Assembly: GCA_002723385.1 (NCBI GenBank)
Contig: PBNY01000036.1
Span: 1 to 53,128 of the forward strand
Reading direction: 5' to 3'
Length of the DNA: 53,128 nucleotides
Source of the DNA: Oceanospirillaceae bacterium
GTDB taxonomy: Bacteria; Pseudomonadota; Gammaproteobacteria; Pseudomonadales; Oceanobacteraceae
The notes under the pieces were generated by a model. That model saw nothing but the letters and a program-made list of their open reading frames with translations, did not search any database and was not told the DNA's origin. The stretch's first letter is position 1. Every line of letters starts with the position of its first letter. Position numbers and translations under genes: made by a program. Below are positions 41,263 to 50,131 of the stretch, piece after piece.

Positions 41263-42402
41263 ATGAATGCCATACCTCTGAGCTTGTACATTCACACCCC
41301 ATGGTGTGTGCGAAAGTGTCCCTACTGCGATTTCAATTCCCACACGGCCCCTGAAGGCTTGCCTGAAGATGCCTATTTGGCGGCTCTTCTGGATGATCTG
41401 GAACAGGATCTGACGATGGCTGCGACCCGACCGATAGCATCGGTTTTTATCGGTGGTGGTACTCCGAGCCTGCTGTCACCCGGGTTCTATCAGAAGCTTT
41501 TTCGGGGAATATCGGAGCGAATCGATATTCGCGCTGATGCTGAAATTACGCTGGAAGCGAATCCCGGAACAGCGGAAGCCGGGCGTTTTGAGGGATATCG
41601 AGCGGCAGGCATTAATCGCCTCTCGATGGGGATTCAGAGCTTCAACCCTGAACATTTGCAACGTTTGGGACGCATCCACGATTGCGATCAGGCACTGAAA
41701 GCCATTGAGATGGCGACAGTCGCCGGATTCGAGAATTTCAATCTCGACCTGATGCACGGCTTGCCGGGACAGACTCTGGAACAGGCGATGTTCGATTTGA
41801 ATACTGCGCTGTCGTTTAATCCGGCGCATTTGTCCTGGTATCAGCTCACGATTGAACCCAATACCGAGTTTTACAAGCGCCCACCAGAACTGCCACAGGA
41901 CGAGACCCTGTGGGATATTCAGGAAGCGGGTCAGGCCTTGCTGGCTACCAACGGCTATCGGCACTATGAGATCTCGGCATTTGCCAGGGCTGGTCGCGAG
42001 TCCCGACACAATCTGAATTACTGGCGTTTCGGCGATTATCTGGGCATCGGTGCTGGCGCACACGGCAAGTTAACTCATGCCGATGGTGTCATTGAGCGGC
42101 GCTGGAAAACCCGGTTGCCGAAAGATTATCTGACCGCCAGCAAGCCTTATCTGGCTGGGCGAGAGGTGATCGAATCCCATCAGGTTGGACTGGAATGTCT
42201 GATGAACGCGCTGAGGTTGCATGATGGCATTTCGGTTGAGTTGTTTCAGCAGCGTACCGGGCTGGATCTGCAGTCGGTACAGGGGCCCTTGAACAAGGCC
42301 ATCGATATGGGGCTATTGGAGCAAGGGGATCAGATCAAGGCGACAGAGCGGGGTCGCCTGTATCTGAATGAATTGCTGGCTCAGTTTCTGACTGACGACT
42401 GA
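41263..42402 (+). CDS. hemW: Heme chaperone HemW (radical SAM)
   Basis: HemW resembles coproporphyrinogen III dehydrogenase HemN but acts as a heme chaperone in characterised members. The 379 residues carry the radical-SAM ligands C15, C19 and C22 (CVRKCPYC) followed by DFNSH, the GGGTPS motif, and the C-terminal HemN-type domain. No clear ribosome binding site is seen before the ATG at 41263, which is fixed by homology. The gene is convergent with a beta-barrel gene 1 nt away. Confidence 0.94.
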   Translation: MNAIPLSLYIHTPWCVRKCPYCDFNSHTAPEGLPEDAYLAALLDDLEQDLTMAATRPIASVFIGGGTPSLLSPGFYQKLFRGISERIDIRADAEITLEANPGTAEAGRFEGYRAAGINRLSMGIQSFNPEHLQRLGRIHDCDQALKAIEMATVAGFENFNLDLMHGLPGQTLEQAMFDLNTALSFNPAHLSWYQLTIEPNTEFYKRPPELPQDETLWDIQEAGQALLATNGYRHYEISAFARAGRESRHNLNYWRFGDYLGIGAGAHGKLTHADGVIERRWKTRLPKDYLTASKPYLAGREVIESHQVGLECLMNALRLHDGISVELFQQRTGLDLQSVQGPLNKAIDMGLLEQGDQIKATERGRLYLNELLAQFLTDD

Positions 42403-42403
42403 A

Positions 42404-43447
42404 TCAGAAACGCACCTTCAGACCAAGCTGGCCAGCCAATCGGCGGCTGGAAGTCGTGTTGAGTGCGTCGCTCTGAAGAATCAGTGTGAATACGTCGTGA
42501 TCGATACCCACCAGCCAGGCTTGTAGCTGAGGTTCATATCCCACCGTCCATTCAAATTGCCCATTCAGATAGTGCAGTTTTAGCTCATGGGTTGATCGAA
42601 TGCGATTGATTCGGTGTGTGAATTCAACAGCCCAGTGATTGTTCAACCGATACTGTTGGTCCAGCTGATGTACCGCTGGAGCCCTGAATTTGCGCGTGTC
42701 GTAGTATTCCCGCCCCATCAGCAAAAAAGTACAGCGGGTACAGAATCGTGCCTGGGTATAGGGTGCGTCTGACCAGTGGATTTGAGCCATCAGGTTATAG
42801 CCCTGATAGTGCCAACTGAGATTCTGCCACCGGTAACTGGCGTTCAGATCCATCGCCCAGAGGTTGCCATAGGTGTGTCCATCCAGTGGTCGTCTGACCA
42901 CATAGTCACGGGTGTAGGCGTAGTCGAGCTGGACATCGCCTCCCCAATTACCGGGTGTTTGATAGTACAGATCGCCACTCAGGCTGCCCCATACCAGTCG
43001 GTGTAATTTCAGCCATGTGAAAGCCGGTTCGAATGTCCAGGAGACTCCTTGCCATTGATGAGCCAGAGACAAGCCTTCGCCCTGATAATGACGCGCGCGG
43101 ATGTGAGATCGAATGTCGTAACGTTCATTCAGCTCGATGCCATTGCTTTGGTAATAGAAACCGCGGGCAACATCGTTGGGGAAGTCATACTCAGCATGAT
43201 GGCGTTTGAGATAACTGAGCGTAAAGCCTTCGTGCTGAACAGACAGCTTCTCCTGCTGCCATAAGAAACCATCGTCGTCGTTTTTCAAACGGCCATTCCA
43301 GTCGTTATCCAACGCCATGATGGCAATGGGGCCAGAATAGCCTTGTACGTCTGTCGACCACGCCACCGAGGTGTCCGCAAACACAGGTTGGATGGGTGAT
43401 AACAGCCCAGTGGCCAGTAACAAGGTTGAGAGACGTTTGAGAATCAC
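42404..43447 (-). CDS. Putative outer-membrane beta-barrel protein
   Basis: A 347-residue protein, family not recognised. A GTG at 43447 gives a normal signal peptide (MILKRLSTLLLATGLLSPIQ..., cleavage after Ala24); an ATG at 43489 would place a charged, atypical stretch before it. The mature part alternates short amphipathic strands rich in Trp, Tyr and His, and the last residue is Phe (GLKVRF), the usual barrel assembly signal. A CxxC pair (CTRC, near residue 230) is unusual in a barrel. It is convergent with hemW, with a terminator of the neighbouring lipoprotein gene behind it. Confidence 0.75.
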   Translation of the reverse strand: MILKRLSTLLLATGLLSPIQPVFADTSVAWSTDVQGYSGPIAIMALDNDWNGRLKNDDDGFLWQQEKLSVQHEGFTLSYLKRHHAEYDFPNDVARGFYYQSNGIELNERYDIRSHIRARHYQGEGLSLAHQWQGVSWTFEPAFTWLKLHRLVWGSLSGDLYYQTPGNWGGDVQLDYAYTRDYVVRRPLDGHTYGNLWAMDLNASYRWQNLSWHYQGYNLMAQIHWSDAPYTQARFCTRCTFLLMGREYYDTRKFRAPAVHQLDQQYRLNNHWAVEFTHRINRIRSTHELKLHYLNGQFEWTVGYEPQLQAWLVGIDHDVFTLILQSDALNTTSSRRLAGQLGLKVRF

Positions 43448-43506
43448 AGCAAATCCATTAGCTGACAAGGGTTGAGGGTGGATCAGCAATAAAGCAGAAA
43501 CCCAAT

Positions 43507-43535
43507 AAAAAAGCAGCGCCTGGCGCTGCTTTTTT
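43507..43535. terminator. Bidirectional-looking terminator after the large lipoprotein gene
   Basis: AAAAAAGCAGCGCC (43507-43520) is complementary to GGCGCTGCTTTTTT (43522-43535). On the minus strand it gives a G-C stem followed by a T-run, 15 nt after the stop of the 1149-aa lipoprotein gene. It has the same form on the plus strand. It separates the lipoprotein from the beta-barrel gene, which then needs its own promoter. Confidence 0.85.
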
Positions 43536-43549
43536 ATGTTCCTGGATAC

Positions 43550-46500
43550 TTATTGCAGTTCGGACACCAGGAAGTTTGGAGTAACCACCAGCTTGAACTG
43601 ACGGTTATTCGGATCATCGAAAGTGAATACCGGGAAGCCATCACGATCTTCCAGTTCCCCGACCTTGAAGTCTCCGACATAGACCTCACCTTCGAAGTTA
43701 ACACCGTCAGTACAGGCCACGATGTCTGCTTCTTCCGGGTCTTTCTGGGTAGCGCAGGTGGCGACGATTTCCATTCGGGTGTCGGCATCAGCAATCAACA
43801 GAGACGTCGCTTCCCGGTTGGTCAGGCCATTGATGCTGTTGATGATCAGGTCGATATTCCGTGGGCCGTAGCTGAAACGCAGTCGACCGGATGCATCGTC
43901 CAGCCCCAGACGCTCCATGGTCAGGCGGATGTTGCCATCCTCCAGGTTCAGGGCACGAGTATCGATGTCAGCAGCCAGTGATACATCGCGGTAGATGCTT
44001 TCTGTTTCGATAGCATCGATGATGTCATCAGCATCCAGTGCCAGATTCACCGCTTGCACTGTCAGGTCCAACACCAGAGGAGTGGATGTAGACCCAAAAT
44101 CCTCAGGATTACCGAGCACAAAACCACCGATACTGAAGTAGCCTTCATCCGCCCAGACATCAAACTGAATGCCGCCGCCCTGGAAGTAATTGTTCATGGC
44201 GACCGATAGCCACTGAGAAGGATCATTTTCAATCGCTTGCTCAACGACCAGTGTTTGAGTGTATGAGTTGGTAATTGCGGTTGGCGATTCTGTTGAAATA
44301 CTGAGCTGGCATTCTCGCAGAGTGTCATTTGGATTGGTCATTTCATCGACACAGCCACTGAGCTGGAATGTCACCGTTTCAGGATAAGCAGCGTCTCGGG
44401 AGTATTGAGGGTTATTCAGGCCCAACCCTGAAATGTAGCTAACCACGTCAGTCTCGGCATTGCTGAAGTTATGTGCCAGAGAGACCACCGCGGTATTGCT
44501 TGCCAAATCCGTGGAAGTGGTCGAAAAACCTTCGAAGCGGAGCTGTGCGGCCGTCTCACCCGGTTCCGGGAAAGCAACCGGTGCGATCAGGGCTGCGAGT
44601 TCGTCGTAACCATCCATGGTCAGGATGGCCGACAAATTGACAACGGCCTGGTCTGTTCCGTCGGTTTGCTGCAATGTACCTGACAGGGATACCTGCTCTG
44701 GCACCATTAACAGACCATCACTATCGGGCAGAGGCTTGTTGTCTGAGGCGATCAGTGCGGCCATCTTCAGACTGGCAATGCCATCAAAGTTCAGGCTTGC
44801 ACCCGCGCTATCGCTGATGCCGAATTCGCCGTCAAAAGACACACTTTGTTTGAGAGGATCGCCATCCTCAAAATTCTGTCCTGCCAGATTCACAACACCA
44901 TCAAAAGTAGCGCTATCGTTGTCCAGCGTCTTGGCTTGCAGGGCACCGTCAAACGCCATTTCCATACCAGACAGCTCCAGATCATTGGTGAAGCCATTGG
45001 TGACGGAACCGGTCTCATTGTGCTGACTCTGATTTTTCATTGTCAGAGTGCCACGAGCAAAGCCTTCATCCGGGGTGCTCAGGTCGACAGTAACTGTCAG
45101 GTCGATATCCACCAGCTGGGAGGCATTTTGCGTGGCGCTCAGGCTGATATCCAGATCCGCGGTTGCCTGTTCAAAGTCAGGATCCGAGTCAGGCCCCATC
45201 AGGCCTTTCTGATTAGCATCCAGGGTCAGGTTGACGCTGCTCAGAGAGATAATGGAAGGGGTGCGGCCAGACATGTCTCGATCATCCAGGAAGGTGGCGC
45301 GATCAGCATCCGAACCAAAAGCCATGTCGAGTGTGCCGGAAGCGACAAAGTCTTCGCCGTCAGAGCCGACAACCTTCATATTGGAGAGGGTGTAGACAAT
45401 TTGACTGTTGGCTTCGAGCGCATAGGTCAGTTCACCTGACGCCAGTGTGCTGACCAGGTTTTTGCCGCTGAACGAAATGCTGGTAATCCGTTCCGGATCA
45501 TCGGCATTCAGGCTATAGGTCGCGGTTACATCGGCCTCTGTAGAGGACGGCAAAATACCGTTACTGCTGCCGTGCGTCAGGAACTGTTCGATGGCCAGGT
45601 AGGCATCCGGATTGATCAGGCTTTGGGCAGAGACCGTAAAAGTACCGTCGCCATTGTCCGTAGCGGACAGATTGCCGTGATTCGACTGGATGTAGCTGGA
45701 CAGATCGACCAGTTGATCAATCAGGTCGATGTGTCGAAGTAATTGTCCGTCTTGCATCTCTCCTTGCGCTGTCTCTTCGACAATCAGCTCCCTGAGGCCA
45801 CGTAAAACCTGAGATTGATCATCAATCACTGGCAGGAAGTCCGTCAGTGCTTCAGCCTGATCCATATAGGCTGTGGTGGCTGTTTCAGTGCTCGCACCGG
45901 TCAGAGCGGTATTCCACTCGTTCATGTCTTCAAGCAGGTTGATGGCTTTGGTGATTGCCTGTTCCTGCGTCAATGTGTCGGTCGGTGGTGTGGAGGTATC
46001 GACGGCGATGACCTCTTCGTCTTCCGGGACATGGCTTGCCTGCTGTTGGTCGGCACGGAACTCGACGTCCGCTGCCCCAAGATCGGCTCCTTCATCTTCC
46101 GCCTTGTCGGCAGAGTCAGCAGCACCGGCAAAGATGGTTTCGAGGTCAATGGTATCTTCCGAGCTGGAGTTGGCGACCAGGCCGCCGTCGTCCGCGTAGT
46201 CATCGCTGACTTCTTCGATGACATCGGTCAGAGATTCACCGCTTTCGGCGGCAATGGTCGAGAAGGAAGCAACCAGGGCCCCGTAGCGTCTCGATTCATC
46301 CGAAGCGCTGGCGGAATCCTGAGCGTTGGTGATATCGAGAGGAATATCGCGTGTGATATCAACGTTCTGCAACCCCAGCAGGCTGGCTGTTGCACGATTG
46401 ACGCCCTCAATGTCGTCGGCACTGGTGACACCCGATTGCTCAACCCGTTCTGCAGCCATGTGAGTAACAGGTGTTACCATCAGCTCGACGCTGGTTACAT

Positions 46501-46999
46501 CGTCAGCTACGGCTGGCAAGATCGCGGTCAGTTCAAAGTTCGAATCATTGAAGGGGTATGAGCTACCGAATTCGACCGGAATCCCGTTATTGTCACAGCC
46601 AATGGCGGAGTCACAGGTCAATTGCGTGTTGCTGTCGGTCGTCATGGTGACTTTGACCGGGCCAGTTCCCAGTGCAAGATCGGCCAGCGAATAGCGCCCC
46701 TGAGCGTTGGTTCGGGTGGTGCCGTAAGTAGTGGAGCCGTCGAGGTTGGTTACGGTAATCAGGGCATTGGCCAGGACGCCTTTCACCGCGATACCGGTCA
46801 GGCTGACGCGTTCAACGGTTTGCTGACCACCACCGTTATCGCCACCGCCATTGTTACCGCCGCTGTCGCCACCGTTGTTGTTTCCACCTCCATTGTCACC
46901 GGAGTCCGAGGATGACGAATCGCCACCGCCACCACAGCCAGCCAGCGTCAGTGCGCCGGCTGCAGCCATTACCCACATTGCCTGCTGAATCGTCTTCAT
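43550..46999 (-). CDS. Large surface or outer-membrane lipoprotein
   Basis: A 1149-residue protein with a lipoprotein signal ending LTLAGC (lipid-accepting Cys22). A Gly/Asn/Asp/Ser linker follows (23-60), then a beta-sandwich resembling carboxypeptidase regulatory or invasin-type domains (about 66-125, including TNAQGRYSLADL). The rest is acidic and mostly beta, with many aligned strands such as VSLSGTL, VNLSAIL and LDLTVQA, suggesting a long repetitive fold. The long flexible linker suggests display beyond the membrane. Family not recognised; no catalytic motif seen. Confidence 0.82.
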   Translation of the reverse strand: MKTIQQAMWVMAAAGALTLAGCGGGGDSSSSDSGDNGGGNNNGGDSGGNNGGGDNGGGQQTVERVSLTGIAVKGVLANALITVTNLDGSTTYGTTRTNAQGRYSLADLALGTGPVKVTMTTDSNTQLTCDSAIGCDNNGIPVEFGSSYPFNDSNFELTAILPAVADDVTSVELMVTPVTHMAAERVEQSGVTSADDIEGVNRATASLLGLQNVDITRDIPLDITNAQDSASASDESRRYGALVASFSTIAAESGESLTDVIEEVSDDYADDGGLVANSSSEDTIDLETIFAGAADSADKAEDEGADLGAADVEFRADQQQASHVPEDEEVIAVDTSTPPTDTLTQEQAITKAINLLEDMNEWNTALTGASTETATTAYMDQAEALTDFLPVIDDQSQVLRGLRELIVEETAQGEMQDGQLLRHIDLIDQLVDLSSYIQSNHGNLSATDNGDGTFTVSAQSLINPDAYLAIEQFLTHGSSNGILPSSTEADVTATYSLNADDPERITSISFSGKNLVSTLASGELTYALEANSQIVYTLSNMKVVGSDGEDFVASGTLDMAFGSDADRATFLDDRDMSGRTPSIISLSSVNLTLDANQKGLMGPDSDPDFEQATADLDISLSATQNASQLVDIDLTVTVDLSTPDEGFARGTLTMKNQSQHNETGSVTNGFTNDLELSGMEMAFDGALQAKTLDNDSATFDGVVNLAGQNFEDGDPLKQSVSFDGEFGISDSAGASLNFDGIASLKMAALIASDNKPLPDSDGLLMVPEQVSLSGTLQQTDGTDQAVVNLSAILTMDGYDELAALIAPVAFPEPGETAAQLRFEGFSTTSTDLASNTAVVSLAHNFSNAETDVVSYISGLGLNNPQYSRDAAYPETVTFQLSGCVDEMTNPNDTLRECQLSISTESPTAITNSYTQTLVVEQAIENDPSQWLSVAMNNYFQGGGIQFDVWADEGYFSIGGFVLGNPEDFGSTSTPLVLDLTVQAVNLALDADDIIDAIETESIYRDVSLAADIDTRALNLEDGNIRLTMERLGLDDASGRLRFSYGPRNIDLIINSINGLTNREATSLLIADADTRMEIVATCATQKDPEEADIVACTDGVNFEGEVYVGDFKVGELEDRDGFPVFTFDDPNNRQFKLVVTPNFLVSELQ

Positions 47000-47151
47000 A
47001 AGCCTGTCCTTGTGTACTGCATTGAAATGGTGGGCTACGGCCAGGAATTATCGGTTTGAGGCCTGAACCCAATCACGTACCTGACTTTGAATTATAGACC
47101 AGCCAGCTTTGATGCGTGTGCGATTTTTGACCGTTCAGGTTTGGGAAATGG

Positions 47152-48072
47152 TCAGGAAAACGATCCGTTTTGGCTACTGCTATCGGCAACCAGCTGCTGG
47201 AACGTGGGTAAATCCTTCAGGTTATCGAAGCTGGCATCCCCGCGGGCCAGATCCCTGAGGGTCTTGGAGTGAGTGATGGCTTGTTTCAGGTCTTTCAAGG
47301 CGTCGTCAACATAGCCGGTTTCAGCAAATGCACAGGCACGTTGGTAGGTGGCGTGGCTGTTTTCCGGGTCTATTTCCAGGGCTCGGTTGGCCAAACTGGT
47401 GGCCCATTGAGCCTGTCCCAACAGCAGTGCCGCGTCGGCTTTATAAGTAAGGGCTTCAACATCGTCAGGACGCAAGGACAGAATCTGATCGTATACTGCG
47501 ATTTTGGCTTCTGGAGCCGCCTCCTGTGACGCTTTCAGCCACAGCGAATGCACTTCGTTGGTCAGTTCGATCTCTTCCTGGGCGGCAGCAATGTGACGCG
47601 ACTTCTTCTGCAGCTCTTTCTCCAGGTTGTTCAGCCGCGCTTCATACGACTGAGAAATGCGCTGGATCTCTTCATTGGCCAGCTCGCTGACTCGTTCCTT
47701 GATATCCCTCAGAGAATTCCAGCCAACCAGCACCAACAGGGTGGAGGCACCGGCAATCAGGTAGAAGAAATAGGTGATGGTGTCAGTGGCATAGGTCAAA
47801 GCCCGATCCGACATGGCGATTTCACGCTCGATGACTTTCTCGGTCAATTCCAGCCGGGTATCCGCCAGCATTTGGCGCAGTGTTTTGACCTCGTCCAGGA
47901 GATACCGCTCGGTAAAGGCAGAGTAAAGTGGCTGTTCAAGAGAATTGATCGTGGCCTCGGCTTTGGCATCACCCTCTGCTGAAGTGGTGTCGGCCGCAGC
48001 CTGGGCGATAAGCGGGAAGCAAATCGCCACGGCAAGCAGCCATTGTGTGAGGGTGACAGGAAGTCGTTTCAC
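47152..48072 (-). CDS. TPR-containing membrane protein, coupled to the ectoine operon
   Basis: A 306-residue protein with a signal peptide (about 1-26), a helical stretch, one transmembrane helix (about 99-117), a coiled coil (about 120-172) and two to three tetratricopeptide repeats (about 178-270, including ALEIDPENSHATYQRACAFAETG, parts). The end FDNLKDLPTFQQL is the usual TPR cap. Its ATG overlaps the ask stop (48069-48072), so it is probably translated with the ectoine genes. No known ectoine function corresponds. It may be a scaffold or sensor. Confidence 0.85.
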   Translation of the reverse strand: MKRLPVTLTQWLLAVAICFPLIAQAAADTTSAEGDAKAEATINSLEQPLYSAFTERYLLDEVKTLRQMLADTRLELTEKVIEREIAMSDRALTYATDTITYFFYLIAGASTLLVLVGWNSLRDIKERVSELANEEIQRISQSYEARLNNLEKELQKKSRHIAAAQEEIELTNEVHSLWLKASQEAAPEAKIAVYDQILSLRPDDVEALTYKADAALLLGQAQWATSLANRALEIDPENSHATYQRACAFAETGYVDDALKDLKQAITHSKTLRDLARGDASFDNLKDLPTFQQLVADSSSQNGSFS

Positions 48073-49529
48073 GCTGTTTTTCTCGTCTCCCAGGCCTCGG
48101 AATCCTCTACGAGTACCCGGTGTAATGCTTCAACAGCCACTTCATAGTCACTGTCACTGAGGATGAACATCATATCAACCTGGCGCATGGCCTGGTGGAT
48201 CGCCAGAATATTCACATTGGCGCTGGCAAGTGCCGCCGCCGCTTGCTGCAACAAGCCTGGTACGTTCATATCGCTGCCGATGGCGCTGACCAGTGCCACT
48301 TTCTCGACCCGAATATCTGCCGTAGGGTAGCTTTGTTGCAGTCGCTCCATCAAGCGATTGATTCGACGCTTGTTACCTTTGAGGTAGAAGGTCACGGTAT
48401 TGGCATTGAAGTCCTTGGTCAGCACCCGAACGCCAGATTCGAAGACCCGATCACTCATGGTCTGGCCGTGGGTCGCATCGCCAACCATGTCCTGATCAAA
48501 CACCTCCAGTGCCCAGACATTACGTGTCCCGGCGATGATTTCGACCTTGGGCGTTTCGCTGCAATAGTCGCGTCGAATAACGGTGCCCTTGTGCTCAGGT
48601 TCAAACGTGTTTTTGACCACCAGATGAATGTCGTTCTTGCGCAGTCCGGCGGCAGCACGTGGATGAATCGCTTCCATGCCGAGATTGGCAAGCTGGTCGG
48701 CGACATCGTAATTGGTCAGCCCGATAGGACGAACCTTGTCGGTGCCGGCCAGCATGGGGTCGGCGGTGCTCAAGTGGTATTCCTTGTGGATCACTGCCTC
48801 ACAGGCGCCGGTCACGGTTGCGATCTTGCTGAATGTCATTTCGCTGTAGCCGCGATCATAGGTACGCATCAACCCTTCACGGCACTGGGTATAACCTGTG
48901 ACGATGGGCATCTCGGTGGACAGATCAATATCCGTGAAAGCATCACGAATGTGCTCGTCAAAGCTGAGCTGAACGTCCGAGCGCCAGTTGGTCAAATCGA
49001 CAAAGCGTGCGTTGATATCCTTGTGGCGCAGTAACAGCACCGAGTTGTAGGCACTGTGGGCTTCGCCCATGGCGCTGAGCATTTCGCGCACTCGGTGCAG
49101 ATGATCATCAAGCTGGAAGTGACCGAAGGAACACACCGCTTCCAGGTTTTCCAGGCAGTTCTGCACGTCGGCAATGCGATTTTGAATGAACTGATCGGCG
49201 CGCTTGTTCAGCATGGGATTGTTCAGGGCTTCTGGCCCGAACATGGCGGCATTGATCGTCAGCATATCGTCCAGCACGCGCGCCAGTTTGTCCTGCCATG
49301 GGCGTTGTTCATCCATTTCTGCAAACAAGGCGTACACGCCAGGCTCACCACTCTTCTTGTGTTCCAGCAGGCCATTGGTGATGCCGCTGTAGGCTGAAAC
49401 GACAAAAATGCGGTGATAAAGGCTGCTGGCTTGTCCGGCTACGGATCGAGGACGTAACCAGATGTTCTCCATGACGTCCTGATATTGACTCATGGAGGTA
49501 CCGCCGATTTTTTCGACACTGTGTTGCAT
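48069..49529 (-). CDS. ask: Ectoine-specific aspartate kinase
   Basis: This aspartokinase (Ask_Ect type) supplies beta-aspartyl phosphate for ectoine synthesis without the feedback inhibition that limits housekeeping enzymes. The ATG at 49529 gives 486 residues starting MQHSVEKIGGTSMSQY, where KIGGTS stands for the usual KFGGTS ATP motif. The middle holds catalytic segments, and two ACT-type domains are at the C-terminus (from about 390). It follows ectC after a 112-nt gap with a strong hairpin, and overlaps the TPR gene by 4 nt. Confidence 0.93.
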   Translation of the reverse strand: MQHSVEKIGGTSMSQYQDVMENIWLRPRSVAGQASSLYHRIFVVSAYSGITNGLLEHKKSGEPGVYALFAEMDEQRPWQDKLARVLDDMLTINAAMFGPEALNNPMLNKRADQFIQNRIADVQNCLENLEAVCSFGHFQLDDHLHRVREMLSAMGEAHSAYNSVLLLRHKDINARFVDLTNWRSDVQLSFDEHIRDAFTDIDLSTEMPIVTGYTQCREGLMRTYDRGYSEMTFSKIATVTGACEAVIHKEYHLSTADPMLAGTDKVRPIGLTNYDVADQLANLGMEAIHPRAAAGLRKNDIHLVVKNTFEPEHKGTVIRRDYCSETPKVEIIAGTRNVWALEVFDQDMVGDATHGQTMSDRVFESGVRVLTKDFNANTVTFYLKGNKRRINRLMERLQQSYPTADIRVEKVALVSAIGSDMNVPGLLQQAAAALASANVNILAIHQAMRQVDMMFILSDSDYEVAVEALHRVLVEDSEAWETRKTA

Positions 49530-49610
49530 GGGAAACTGGCTCCATCGCCTGCTCATGGGCAAGGCGGTTTAACGGAATGGGAAAACAGGAAGAGGATTGG
49601 CAAAGATGCG

Positions 49611-49633
49611 CTGGCGCACAAGAAGTGCGCCAG
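49611..49633 (-). other. Intercistronic hairpin ectC-ask
   Basis: CTGGCGCAC (49611-49619) pairs perfectly with GTGCGCCAG (49625-49633), loop AAGAA. In the direction of transcription it begins 8 nt after the ectC stop. No T-run follows, so partial termination or 3'-end protection of the ectABC message is more likely than full termination. Confidence 0.6.
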
Positions 49634-49641
49634 AGAGACGA

Positions 49642-50025
49642 TCAGTCAGCGAGGGCGTAAGCACCTTCGTCGTCGTGGACTTCCAGACCCGTCAGAGGCG
49701 GGTTGAAGACACAGGCCATCTGCATATCCGACGTCGCACGCAGCAGGTGCTTGTCGTTTTGATCAAGGATGTACAGGGTACCGGGCTTGATCGGATAGAT
49801 TTTGCCGTCATCACAGGTTTCGATCTCACCTTCGCCGCTGATGCAGTACACCGATTCCAGATGATTCTTGTACCAGATCGGGGTTTCGGTGTTGGCAAAG
49901 ATGGTGGTGATGTGGAAAGAAAAGCCCATCTTGTCATCCTTGAGCAACATGCGGACGCTTTCCCAGTTGCCGCCATTCACGGCGCGTTCAGAGTTTTTAC
50001 ATTCTTCCAGAGTACGAACAATCAC
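49642..50025 (-). CDS. ectC: L-ectoine synthase
   Basis: EctC is the cupin enzyme that closes N-gamma-acetyl-diaminobutyrate into ectoine. The GTG at 50025 gives the canonical [20 protein letters not shown] start, with TGGAG 7 nt upstream. The 127 residues include Glu57, Tyr85 and His93, which are the iron ligands in characterised EctC enzymes at the same numbers. Neighbours are ectB and ask. No ectoine hydroxylase (ectD) follows in the window. Confidence 0.96.
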   Translation of the reverse strand: MIVRTLEECKNSERAVNGGNWESVRMLLKDDKMGFSFHITTIFANTETPIWYKNHLESVYCISGEGEIETCDDGKIYPIKPGTLYILDQNDKHLLRATSDMQMACVFNPPLTGLEVHDDEGAYALAD

Positions 50026-50040
50026 AATAATGCTCCATAT

Positions 50041-50066
50041 ACGCTCCACCGTGACGGGTGGAGCGT
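50041..50066 (-). other. Intercistronic hairpin ectB-ectC
   Basis: ACGCTCCACC (50041-50050) pairs perfectly with GGTGGAGCGT (50057-50066), loop GTGACG. It ends just before the ectC ribosome binding site and start (50025). It has no T-run. With the ectC-ask hairpin it brackets ectC. Confidence 0.6.
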
Positions 50067-50131
50067 ACTGTTTAAAGAGATGAAAAAGGGGTAAAAAAGG
50101 CTGTAAAACTAAAATCGTAAAAAGAAGGTGC

